A stretch of DNA of 64,000 nucleotides from Citrobacter sp. 18056. Lineage in GTDB: Bacteria; Pseudomonadota; Gammaproteobacteria; Enterobacterales; Enterobacteriaceae. The DNA lies in contig CACSJR010000005.1 in assembly GCA_902706235.1 (NCBI GenBank), forward strand, positions 1-64,000, written 5' to 3'. The notes under the pieces are model-generated. The model did not search any database. It worked only from the letters and a program-made list of their open reading frames with translations, and was not told where the DNA came from. Position 1 is the first letter of the stretch. Each line of letters begins with the position of its first letter. Made by a program: the position numbers and the translations under genes. Positions 1 to 7,183 of the stretch are shown piece by piece.

Positions 1-2
1 TG

Positions 3-167
3 TTCGCCCATAATCATCCCAGTGGACACCCTGAACCCAGCCCGGCAGACCGCAGGATAACGACACGGCTACAGCAGGCGCTGGCGCTGGTTGACGTCCA
101 TGTGCTGGACCATTTCGTCATCGGCGGAACGGAGATGGTTTCGTTCAGTGAGCGGGGCTGGTTATGA
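3..167 (+). CDS. RadC/YeeS-family JAB domain protein, 3' end only
   Basis: This frame is open from the window edge to a TGA and carries the C-terminal part of a RadC-type JAB domain. The metal-ligand segment [13 protein letters not shown] and the following [11 protein letters not shown] are visible. Island copies of this family (YeeS type) regularly sit just before yeeT and the cbeA/cbtA pair, as here. The role of island RadC-like proteins is not established. The stop overlaps the yeeT start (ATGA). The N-terminal part lies outside the window, so length and completeness cannot be judged. Confidence 0.85.
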   Translation, partial: FAHNHPSGHPEPSPADRRITTRLQQALALVDVHVLDHFVIGGTEMVSFSERGWL

Positions 168-385
168 ACATCATCAGCAAACGCCAGGCGATGGCGATAT
201 ACCGCCAGCATCCGCGCTCCCGGTTGTTTCGCTTCTGCACCGGCAAATACGCATGGTCCGGCAGTATCTGTCACTACGCCGGTCGGGAGGTGCAGGACAT
301 CAGCGGGGTACTGGCCGTGTTCGCCGAGCGCCGACAGGACCGCAATGGCCCGTATGTCGTCCTGCGCAGCGTCACGCTCAATTAA
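164..385 (+). CDS. yeeT: YeeT-like protein (DUF987)
   Basis: A 73-residue protein with the YeeT pattern: an N-terminal [17 protein letters not shown], then [11 protein letters not shown], the central [18 protein letters not shown] and the ending SVTLN. Its ATG overlaps the stop of the upstream RadC-like gene, so the two are probably translationally coupled. It lies directly before cbeA in the standard island order radC-yeeT-yeeU-yeeV. No molecular function is known for the family. It has no signal peptide or membrane segment and is presumably cytoplasmic. Confidence 0.85.
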   Translation: MNIISKRQAMAIYRQHPRSRLFRFCTGKYAWSGSICHYAGREVQDISGVLAVFAERRQDRNGPYVVLRSVTLN

Positions 386-416
386 TTTCATTATGTGATT
401 TTTAAGGAGGATTTAA

Positions 417-767
417 ATGTCAGATGACAACACTACCGATATCCCTGTTCCCGAATGGGGACTGAAGTGTGATATCACTCCACGGCTCGGCGCTCGCCTG
501 GTACAGGAAGGTCACCGGCTGCACTATCTGGCCGACCGTGCCAGTATCACCGGTCAGTTTAGCGAGGCTGAAGCCCGCCAGCTTGACCAGGCGTTCCCGT
601 TAATACTCAAACAGCTTGAGTTAATGCTGGTCTCCGGTGAACTCAACCCGTGCCATCAGCACTGCGTGACCCTGTACCACAATGGCCTGACCTGTGAAGC
701 CGATACGCTCGGCAGCTGCGGTTATGTTTATCTTGCCATCTATCCTGGTCAGCCCATCACGCATTAA
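417..767 (+). CDS. cbeA: CbeA/YeeU-family antitoxin
   Basis: A 116-residue protein of the YeeU/YagB/YfjZ antitoxin family, recognised from [21 protein letters not shown] near the N-terminus, [12 protein letters not shown], and the C-terminal [19 protein letters not shown]. In E. coli, CbeA counteracts CbtA indirectly by stabilising MreB and FtsZ filaments (a type IV toxin-antitoxin pair). A strong AAGGAGG precedes the ATG by about six bases. The cbtA homologue begins 44 bases downstream, so the pair is intact and probably co-transcribed with yeeT. Confidence 0.9.
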   Translation: MSDDNTTDIPVPEWGLKCDITPRLGARLVQEGHRLHYLADRASITGQFSEAEARQLDQAFPLILKQLELMLVSGELNPCHQHCVTLYHNGLTCEADTLGSCGYVYLAIYPGQPITH

Positions 768-811
768 GGCTTACCTGCCACTCCCGTCTATACCTCCACA
801 GAGAACACAGT

Positions 812-1198
812 ATGCAAATATTACCTTTACTCCCGTCCAGGGCGGCATCGTCACATCCTGCGCCCGTGGAAATCTGGCAGACCCTGCTTACCCACCTGCT
901 GGGTCAGCACTATGGCCTGGCACTCAGCGATACACCGTTTGGCAACGATGCCGTCATTCAGGAGCATATCGACGCCGGAATTTCACTGTGCGACGCCGTG
1001 AACTTCATTGTCGAAAAATATGACCTGGTACGCACCGACCGTGGCGGATTCACCGCGATGGAGCAGTCGCCGCGCATCAGCAGTATCGACATTCTTCGCG
1101 CCCGTCGTGCAACCGGCCTGATGCAGCGTAACGGCTATCAGCAGGTCACCCGTATCACCTGCGGTACAGCGCCATCCAGAGGGGGTTCACCACAATGA
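812..1198 (+). CDS. cbtA: CbtA/YeeV-family cytoskeleton-targeting toxin
   Basis: A 128-residue protein matching the YeeV/YkfI/YpjF toxins (usually about 124 residues). The N-terminal [20 protein letters not shown], then [20 protein letters not shown], the central [16 protein letters not shown] and [14 protein letters not shown] are all family-typical. E. coli CbtA binds MreB and FtsZ, blocks their polymerisation and distorts the cell shape. The gene overlaps the next one by four bases (ATGA). No internal stop or frameshift is visible, so the toxin should be functional. Confidence 0.9.
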   Translation: MQILPLLPSRAASSHPAPVEIWQTLLTHLLGQHYGLALSDTPFGNDAVIQEHIDAGISLCDAVNFIVEKYDLVRTDRGGFTAMEQSPRISSIDILRARRATGLMQRNGYQQVTRITCGTAPSRGGSPQ

Positions 1199-1686
1199 AG
1201 CTTTCTCTCAATATTGAAGCAGACAGCATCAACGTACTGGCGCTTAATAGGGGGCGGATTGCCATCGATATGGACGGCATTGAACTCAGCCAGTTGGTCG
1301 ATGCCGTAAACAGCAACGGCTGCACACTGCATATTGCGGATGAAACGGGAACTGTTAACGTCGAAAGCCCAGTGCCCTTCAGGACCCGGCTCAGTGGGCT
1401 ATGTTGCAGCACGGCGCATATCACCCGTGAAGACAATTCGCAGCTGTATGCGTTGTCGCATGAGGATCTGGAGTATGGCAACGCCGAATGGATCCACTAT
1501 ACCGGCAGCGGCTATCTGATCCGCCTCGATGCATGGACGTTTCCGATCCTGCGACTCAAGCGCCTTGGTCTCTCCAGAGCCTGCCGCCGCCTGTTACTCA
1601 CCCTGATACGTCGCTATCAACTGAGCATCATTCATCTGGATGCCTTTGGCGAACTGCTGCCAGGCTTTGAGGTTTTTGACTGGTAA
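1195..1686 (+). CDS. YeeW-like DUF5983 protein
   Basis: A 163-residue protein of the family represented in K-12 by the short remnant YeeW (DUF5983). It starts inside the end of the cbtA toxin gene (ATGA overlap) and is therefore in the same transcript. The N-terminal half resembles a small alpha/beta domain ([20 protein letters not shown]). The C-terminal half contains the well-conserved [16 protein letters not shown] and ends GFEVFDW. No function is known. Position suggests it belongs to the toxin-antitoxin module or rides with it. Confidence 0.75.
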   Translation: MKLSLNIEADSINVLALNRGRIAIDMDGIELSQLVDAVNSNGCTLHIADETGTVNVESPVPFRTRLSGLCCSTAHITREDNSQLYALSHEDLEYGNAEWIHYTGSGYLIRLDAWTFPILRLKRLGLSRACRRLLLTLIRRYQLSIIHLDAFGELLPGFEVFDW

Positions 1687-1714
1687 TCCCTCCATCACCC
1701 AACACAGGTACAAC

Positions 1715-1918
1715 ATGCCGACATTAACTACTGAAGCCGCACTGGATATCCTGTCTGACTGGCTCCAGGACAATATCGATTGCGGAACACACATCATCTT
1801 CGACAACGATGAGGAGCGGACCGATCCCGCCGTACTGCTGCCCTTGATCCGGCAGGCACGCCGTGATGTTGCCGATCTCCGGCATCTTCAGCTTCTGCAC
1901 CGCCCTGAATCACCATGA
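1715..1918 (+). CDS. DUF957 small protein
   Basis: A 67-residue acidic protein starting MPTLTTEAALDILSDWLQDN and containing IIFDNDEERTDPAVLLPLI, the signature of the DUF957 family found downstream of yeeV/yeeW in enterobacterial islands. I chose the ATG at 1715 because it aligns with family starts. The upstream in-frame ATG at 1640 lies inside the preceding gene. It has no membrane segment. The function is unknown, and context links it only to the toxin-antitoxin block. Confidence 0.75.
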   Translation: MPTLTTEAALDILSDWLQDNIDCGTHIIFDNDEERTDPAVLLPLIRQARRDVADLRHLQLLHRPESP

Positions 1919-1948
1919 TTCACCCGGCAAAAACGCCACGCGCATATA

Positions 1949-1974
1949 CGCCAGCCCTTACCGGCTGGCGTTTT
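1949..1974 (+). terminator. Hairpin terminator after the cbeA-cbtA block
   Basis: CGCCAGC and GGCTGGCG form a stem with a short loop, followed by TTTTGGTTT. It lies between the DUF957 gene and the DUF4942 gene and probably ends or attenuates the toxin-antitoxin transcript. Confidence 0.6.
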
Positions 1975-1996
1975 GGTTTATATAAAGGAAATAAAA

Positions 1997-2854
1997 ATGT
2001 CAGAACTACACATGTTTAATGATCCGGATGTCATATCGGGGCACACCGAAATCATCAGTTCCACCAATATTGAGCGTGTCGTCACTGGACGTAATGTTGC
2101 ACTGGAGCGAATCAGGGCGATGATCCACCTGCTGGCCGAGATCTCTGCGCTCACCAGCAGCATCGGAGGGAAAACAGCCCTGGACTGGGCCATGAAGCAG
2201 GATTTCCGCTGCGGTTGCTGGCTGACAGAGAAAGAAGAAACCGCCATGAAGGTCATTACCTGCAATCTCGACCGCAGTATCTGGCGCGATCTGATGCTCA
2301 AATCCGGGATGATATCACTGATGGATGCCGCTGCCCGTGACGAGTGGTATCGGAATCTTGAGCAGGATGATATTCCGGCTATCAGTGAAGACAACATCCT
2401 CTCGACGTTTAAGCAGCTGCATCACAGCAAGAATGAGGTATTTGAGCGTGGCGTCATTAACGTTTTCAAAAGCCTGAGCTGGGACTACAAAACGAACTCA
2501 CCCTGTAAGTTTGGCAAGAAGATCATCGTCAATGGTTTGGTGAATTATTCTCGATGGGGCTATAGCCTTACCAGGGGAAAGCAGCGCGACCAACTCGCAG
2601 ACCTGGAGCGCATGTTGAATCTGCTGGATGGTAAACCAGTTCCTGAGAGTCGCGATGATCTGAGTGTCAGGCTGGACCAGCATATTGATGCACAACGGAC
2701 ATCGGCGGTGTTTGAAGATGACTACTTTTCGATACGCTATTTTCAGAAGGGCTCAGGGCACATCACCTTTAAGCGGCACGATCTGATCGACAGGATGAAC
2801 GGCATTATAGCAAGGCATTATCCGGGGACGCTGGCATCGCAGCGACAATGCTAA
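1997..2854 (+). CDS. DUF4942 domain protein
   Basis: A 285-residue protein of the DUF4942 type that closes the yeeT-cbeA-cbtA block in many enterobacterial islands. Visible features include ERVVTGRNVALERIRAM near the N-terminus, DRSIWRDLMLKSGMISLMD, and a C-terminal FKRHDLIDRMNGIIARHYP. I chose ATG 1997 because AGGAA precedes it at good spacing, although an in-frame start exists at 1973. Longer family members carry an N-terminal methyltransferase-like region, which this one lacks. The function is unknown. It is the last gene before the island end. Confidence 0.75.
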   Translation: MSELHMFNDPDVISGHTEIISSTNIERVVTGRNVALERIRAMIHLLAEISALTSSIGGKTALDWAMKQDFRCGCWLTEKEETAMKVITCNLDRSIWRDLMLKSGMISLMDAAARDEWYRNLEQDDIPAISEDNILSTFKQLHHSKNEVFERGVINVFKSLSWDYKTNSPCKFGKKIIVNGLVNYSRWGYSLTRGKQRDQLADLERMLNLLDGKPVPESRDDLSVRLDQHIDAQRTSAVFEDDYFSIRYFQKGSGHITFKRHDLIDRMNGIIARHYPGTLASQRQC

Positions 2855-3045
2855 ACGTCAAAGTACAGCCGAAAGCTCGCCAGTTGTGTCATCACCATAG
2901 TAGACTACGAATCTCCCAGACTGCTCACCCTCCTCCGGTTCGATTCCTCAAGATTGCATAAAAACGGACTGAGGGTATAATTGAGGGTATAAAAATAATC
3001 ACATCAAAAATAAAACAAAATAATCAATAAGTTAACAACAAACAT
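2855..3045. other. Gene-free A+T-rich island end with a short tandem repeat
   Basis: No plausible gene is present. TGAGGGTATA occurs twice in tandem (2970-2979 and 2982-2991), followed by a strongly A+T-rich stretch up to the att repeat. A tRNA-like T-arm string (GGTTCGATTCC) at about 2938 is not part of a full tRNA. This arrangement is usual at the non-integrase end of tRNA-borne islands. Confidence 0.5.
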
Positions 3046-3065
3046 CGATTCCGAGTCCGGCACCA
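3046..3065 (+). repeat. Distal att repeat of a tRNA-Phe (pheV-type) island
   Basis: The 20 bases CGATTCCGAGTCCGGCACCA match the 3' end of enterobacterial tRNA-Phe (T-arm, acceptor stem and CCA) with one G missing from the GGG run. No tRNA body precedes it, so this is the duplicated attachment core left at the far end of an integrated island. A tRNA-style terminator follows. In E. coli pheV lies upstream of gss/yghU, in agreement with the genes to the right. The intact tRNA and the integrase should lie to the left of the window. Confidence 0.8.
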
Positions 3066-3076
3066 CTCATTTAAAG

Positions 3077-3099
3077 AACCCGCCTATGGCGGGTTTTTT
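3077..3099 (+). terminator. Former tRNA-Phe terminator
   Basis: AACCCGCC pairs with GGCGGGTT around a TAT loop and is followed by a run of T. It lies 11 bases after the tRNA 3'-end repeat, where the pheV terminator normally sits. Confidence 0.8.
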
Positions 3100-3139
3100 G
3101 CTTTCTGGGGTACGGACTCTCCGTCTAACTCCTCTCGCA

Positions 3140-3180
3140 TTTGTACAAACCGTAACAATATAACATTACGAAATATTTCG
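3140..3180 (+). promoter_or_regulatory. Candidate operator/promoter region of the SPFH-ATPase operon
   Basis: Two perfect short palindromes lie here: TTTGTACAAA (3140-3149) and CGAAATATTTCG (3169-3180), with a TATAAC between them at 3159. The start codon of the first SPFH gene is 49 bases further on, behind AGGAG. No confident -35/-10 pair with standard spacing is visible. The palindromes are candidate repressor sites only. Confidence 0.35.
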
Positions 3181-3228
3181 CTTTTCGATGAGAATCGTCC
3201 TGGACCCAATCAGGAGAATTAGCGGATT

Positions 3229-5127
3229 ATGACCCCGTCCTCACCCCCTGTGGCACCGCCTAAAGTCACGCCGCGTGGCCAGCGTTTGCTCATCACTCAG
3301 GCCTGTCTTTTCGGTATTTTGGTCATCTTTGGCATGGCTTATGCCTTACTGGAACTCTTTTCCAGCCCTGGTTTATGGTTATCAGTCACTCGCTTGTTAT
3401 TGTCGGCATCGTTTGTCGCGCTGGCCTTTGTTGAAAATTCACTCCGCTGCGAAGGCATTCAGTCACCAGAACCTGAACTGATTGCTGATCCCGGCGCACA
3501 ATCACGCCCACGCCGTCAGCTATTGCCGCCTAATGTTCACGTCTGGTTGAATTATTTCCACCAGCATTTGGCCACTACGGTGATCACTGCAGGCCTGGCA
3601 CTGGCGTTTGCCATCTCAAATTTAGCAGACACGACGCCAGTCGACCCGAGCGATGTGCCCCCCTTGACCGTCAGCGTCGTCTTTATTCTGTTGTGTTTTG
3701 CGCTGCTGCTGATTGAGCGAATGCTCAGTTTTAAAGTCGTTCGGGGATGGCAATATCAACAGGAGCACATTGGTCTTGCCCGCGCCCTGCTCAGCATCTT
3801 TATATTACTTTCGCTGGCCCTGCTCGGCGCGATGCTTTCTCCTGCCCTGGCGCTGTGGGCTGTTAAGCTGGCGACCCTCATCCCGCTACTGATGGCGGTT
3901 GAGTATCTGCTACGAGCTCTGGCTGCCGTGACGCACCCTCTTCCCGCGGAGTCCGAGCCTCGTTTTCTCACGCACAGTCTGCTGACCGCGCTGTATCAGT
4001 GGCCGCTGCGACCGGTCGTTTTTTTGCTGAGCGCATTCCATCAGCGTTTTGGCGTCGATCTGCGCCAGATCCAGGCCTTCCGTCTGATGGCTAAAAAGCT
4101 GTTGCCGGTGACTTGCGGCATCGCCGCACTCGGCTGGTTACTCAGCGGATTAACCGAAATCACGTTACATCAGCGGGGAATCTATGAACGATTTGGCCGC
4201 CCAACGGCCATTCTGCAGCCCGGTCTGCACGCCGGCTTACCCTGGCCCTTTGGTCGGGTTATCGCCGTTGAAAACGGTACGGTACATGAGTTACAGCTCA
4301 GTGATAACACGCAGGTGAGTCAAGCGGAAACGCCACCCGACAGCGCGGAAGGACCTGCGCCGCAGAGCAGCTGGCGTCTGTGGGATAACGACCATGCCAC
4401 CGACCAGTCTCAGGTGATTGCCAGCACCACGATGGACAGCCAGAACTTCCAGATGGTCAATACTGACATTCGTTTGATCTGGCGCGTTGGCCTCACCGAT
4501 AAAGACGCACTTAACAGTCAATATCAGACGCAAGACTTGCCAGGCCTGATACGCAGCGTGGCACGCCAGGTGCTGATGACCCAATTTGCCAGTAAGCAGC
4601 TCGATGAATTACTCGATGAGCAACGAGCGACGCTGGCAACCACCCTGAGCCAGCAAATCCAGCAGCATCTGACCGCCCTCAATACCGGGGTGGAATTGCT
4701 GTTCACCCGCATCGAAGCGATTCATCCGCCTGCCGGGGCAGCCGATGCATATCATGGCGTACAGGCCGCACAAATCGCGGGTAACGCGTTAATCGCCCGC
4801 GAAAAAGGCTACGCCGCTACGGTGGCCAGCGAAGCGCAACGTAACGCGCAAACCGGGATGTATAGCGCGCAGGCCACGGCGGCAGAAAACCTATCGAAGG
4901 CTCAGGCCGCAGCGACCAACTTCGCGGCGGAAGAGCAGGCATGGCAGCTGGCGGGCGCAGCGTTTATCACTGAACGACGCTACCAAATCCTGAGCCAGAC
5001 CCTGGCGCATACCCCGCTTTTAATTCTCGACGCTCACCTCCAGGGCGCGAACCAACCCGTCCTGGATTTACGCCAGTTTCCCGCGTTAACCGACAGCACC
5101 GCTCCACAGAAGGCCAGCACGAAATGA
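3229..5127 (+). CDS. HflK-like SPFH protein with multi-pass N-terminal membrane domain
   Basis: A 632-residue membrane protein. Roughly residues 20-235 contain five to seven hydrophobic segments, and another lies at about 286-310. An SPFH/band 7 domain follows, starting near LHQRGIYERFGRPTAILQPG. The C-terminal part is Ala/Gln-rich and helical (about 490-590), as in HflK, where such helices build a cage. Classical HflK has a single membrane segment, so the long polytopic N-terminus is unusual. FtsH, the usual HflKC partner, is not encoded nearby. Instead the gene overlaps two more SPFH genes and a P-type ATPase gene (ATGA junctions). The start is ATG 3229 with AGGAG 12 bases upstream, a rather long spacing. 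The role is inferred to be a membrane scaffold for the ATPase. Confidence 0.75.
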   Translation: MTPSSPPVAPPKVTPRGQRLLITQACLFGILVIFGMAYALLELFSSPGLWLSVTRLLLSASFVALAFVENSLRCEGIQSPEPELIADPGAQSRPRRQLLPPNVHVWLNYFHQHLATTVITAGLALAFAISNLADTTPVDPSDVPPLTVSVVFILLCFALLLIERMLSFKVVRGWQYQQEHIGLARALLSIFILLSLALLGAMLSPALALWAVKLATLIPLLMAVEYLLRALAAVTHPLPAESEPRFLTHSLLTALYQWPLRPVVFLLSAFHQRFGVDLRQIQAFRLMAKKLLPVTCGIAALGWLLSGLTEITLHQRGIYERFGRPTAILQPGLHAGLPWPFGRVIAVENGTVHELQLSDNTQVSQAETPPDSAEGPAPQSSWRLWDNDHATDQSQVIASTTMDSQNFQMVNTDIRLIWRVGLTDKDALNSQYQTQDLPGLIRSVARQVLMTQFASKQLDELLDEQRATLATTLSQQIQQHLTALNTGVELLFTRIEAIHPPAGAADAYHGVQAAQIAGNALIAREKGYAATVASEAQRNAQTGMYSAQATAAENLSKAQAAATNFAAEEQAWQLAGAAFITERRYQILSQTLAHTPLLILDAHLQGANQPVLDLRQFPALTDSTAPQKASTK

Positions 5128-6125
5128 AGATAACCGCGATAACCCCCGCCAACGACGCGCCCAATGCGGTTAAAAGGCAGACGTTTCCCAAAGCCCCATC
5201 ACCACGAAAACGTGCCCTGCGCTTCGGCGTGGCGGCCTTACTGGTGATGCTGGCCGTGCTGACAGCAAGTCTGCTGGAAGTTCGCGCTGGTAGCGCGACG
5301 GTCATTACCCGGTTCGGCGATCCGGTGCGGGTTCTGCTCACACCCGGCCTGGCATGGCGAATTCCGGCCCCCTTTGAATCGCCGGTTGATGTCGATTTAC
5401 GCATCCGCTCCACCTCAAGTGGCCTGCAGGATGTCGGCACCCGGGATGGACTGCGGGTCCTGATGCAAGCCTGGGTTATCTGGAAAGTAAAATCAGACAA
5501 CGACGACGTGCTGCGTTTCATCCGTGCCGTACAAAATCAGCCGGATGAAGCCGCCCGCCAGATCCGCACCTTTATTGGCTCGGCGCTGGAAACCACCGCC
5601 AGCAATTACGCGCTGTCGGATATCGTTAACGTCGATGGCAAAAAGGTCAAAATTGCCGAACTGGAAGAGCAGCTTCAGTCACAGCTTAAAAACCAGTTAC
5701 TTAACAGCTATGGCATTGAGGTTATCCAGACCGGCATTGAACGCCTGACGCTGCCAGCCGTGACCTTAAACGCCACCGTTGACCGGATGCGCGCGGAACG
5801 TGAGACCATCGCCGCCGAACGCACAGCTGAAGGCAAACGGCTGGCGGCGGAAATCCATTCCAAAGCCGATCGCGACGCCCGTATTCTGGAAGCTGATGCC
5901 TCGGTAAAAGCCGCCGCCATCACCGCCGACGCCCAGCGCGACGCCGCCGGAATATACGGCAAAGCCTGGCACAGCGACCCGCAGCTCTATGACCTTCTGC
6001 GCTCGCTGGACACGCTGAGTTCGATCGTGAACTCCAGCACCCGTCTGGTGTTGAGGACGGATGCTGCCCCGTTTAAAACGCTGGTGCAGGAGCCGGGCCA
6101 GGCGCAAGAGAAGACGCAACCATGA
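5124..6125 (+). CDS. HflC-like SPFH/band 7 protein
   Basis: A 333-residue protein with a basic N-terminus, one membrane segment (about 30-50) and an SPFH domain beginning VRAGSATVITRFGDPVRVLL. HflC-like sequences follow: WKVKSDNDDVLRFIRAV, then an Ala/Glu-rich coiled coil (MRAERETIAAERTAEGKR to AAGIYGKAW). The short C-terminal region LYDLLRSLDTLSSIV fits the HflC cage-top segment. The start codon overlaps the preceding gene by four bases and its own stop overlaps the next gene. It is probably anchored in the inner membrane with the SPFH domain outside the cytoplasm, as in HflC. Its partner is more likely the neighbouring SPFH proteins and the P-type ATPase than FtsH. Confidence 0.75.
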   Translation: MKITAITPANDAPNAVKRQTFPKAPSPRKRALRFGVAALLVMLAVLTASLLEVRAGSATVITRFGDPVRVLLTPGLAWRIPAPFESPVDVDLRIRSTSSGLQDVGTRDGLRVLMQAWVIWKVKSDNDDVLRFIRAVQNQPDEAARQIRTFIGSALETTASNYALSDIVNVDGKKVKIAELEEQLQSQLKNQLLNSYGIEVIQTGIERLTLPAVTLNATVDRMRAERETIAAERTAEGKRLAAEIHSKADRDARILEADASVKAAAITADAQRDAAGIYGKAWHSDPQLYDLLRSLDTLSSIVNSSTRLVLRTDAAPFKTLVQEPGQAQEKTQP

Positions 6126-7183
6126 TGCCCGTCCGTACGCCGTGGGGGCAGTCTTATCGCATCGCTTTCTTCACGCTTTATGCCACGGCCGTCATTGCCG
6201 CGTGTGTCTGGCTATTTTCCTGCATCCACCAGGTGTCGCCCGATAGCCGAGCGGTGGTCTATCAGTTTGGCAAACCGGTTCGCGTGGCTAATGCGGGGCT
6301 GCTGTTTGTCTGGCCCCATCCCATCGGCAGCATCGAGCGGGTGCCTGCCTCAGAACGGATTATGGAGCGAGAGGTCCTGATGCTGCGCCGCGGCGAACAA
6401 TTAGATCTCGTCAACAGCTGGGATCGTGACGGTGATGCCGGTGCCGGGGCGGGATATCTCCTGACCGGCGATGAAGGGGTTGTGCAGCTGGATGTACGTG
6501 TGTTCTGGCGTGTCAGCGATCCCATCCGCTTTGCGCTCCAGCGTCCGCATATCGATCCGCTGATCGACCGCCTCGCCGAGCGGGCGGCAGCCGTTGTCGC
6601 AATGGAACGCAATCTGGATGCTATCCTGGTCGCACGCCCCGAGACGCCGCAGAATGACCAGCACTCTGCCGAGGAACGACTCCGTCTGCGCAGCGATTTC
6701 AAACAGAATATGCAGCAAAGCCTCGCGCGAATGCGTGCCAGCGGCAACGATCCGGGGGTAACCATTGAGCGGATCGATATTATTTCCTCACTGCCGGATA
6801 ACGCCGTCGCGGCCTTCAATGCGGTACTGACCGCCAGCCAGCAGGCCGATCAGGCGATTGCTGCGGCGCGCACCGCCGCCACCTTGCGCACTCAGCAAGC
6901 GCAGCAACAGGCGGACCGCACTCTCCAGCAGGCAGAAGCCAGCCGCCAGGAAACGCTGGCCAAAGCCAGCACCGATACGCAACTCATCCTGCAACTCTCA
7001 CAGGTCCTGCGTGATGGCACCGACGGCGGGATGTTGCAGCGGCTGTGGCGCGAAAAAGTCACCAAAATTCTGGCGCAGGCCGGACAGGTCATTACCGTCG
7101 CGCCTGGCGACGATAGCCGTCTGATCTTACAAGGTCTTATGCCGCAAACAACCACCCCGCCTGCCAGCGAGAAACAGCCATGA
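6122..7183 (+). CDS. Third HflK/HflC-like SPFH protein
   Basis: A 353-residue protein with one N-terminal membrane segment (about 14-37) and a band 7 domain starting VSPDSRAVVYQFGKPVRV. The segment YLLTGDEGVVQLDVRVFWRVSD closely follows the HflK pattern (GDENVVNVELNVQWRV-like). A long coiled coil rich in Ala, Gln and Thr follows (about 240-290), and the end is LILQGLMPQTTTPP. Overlapping ATGA junctions on both sides place it in one translationally coupled operon. Three SPFH paralogues in a row is uncommon, and a mixed hetero-oligomeric cage is an inference. Confidence 0.75.
   Translation: MMPVRTPWGQSYRIAFFTLYATAVIAACVWLFSCIHQVSPDSRAVVYQFGKPVRVANAGLLFVWPHPIGSIERVPASERIMEREVLMLRRGEQLDLVNSWDRDGDAGAGAGYLLTGDEGVVQLDVRVFWRVSDPIRFALQRPHIDPLIDRLAERAAAVVAMERNLDAILVARPETPQNDQHSAEERLRLRSDFKQNMQQSLARMRASGNDPGVTIERIDIISSLPDNAVAAFNAVLTASQQADQAIAAARTAATLRTQQAQQQADRTLQQAEASRQETLAKASTDTQLILQLSQVLRDGTDGGMLQRLWREKVTKILAQAGQVITVAPGDDSRLILQGLMPQTTTPPASEKQP

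Noticed and set aside
2925-2960. tRNA-like T-arm string (GGTTCGATTCC)
   Set aside because: No acceptor, D-arm or anticodon arm can be built around it, so it is not a tRNA gene.
4967-5521. Minus-strand frame across the first SPFH gene junction
   Set aside because: The Ser/Arg-rich sequence has no motif, and the plus strand carries two overlapping SPFH genes here.
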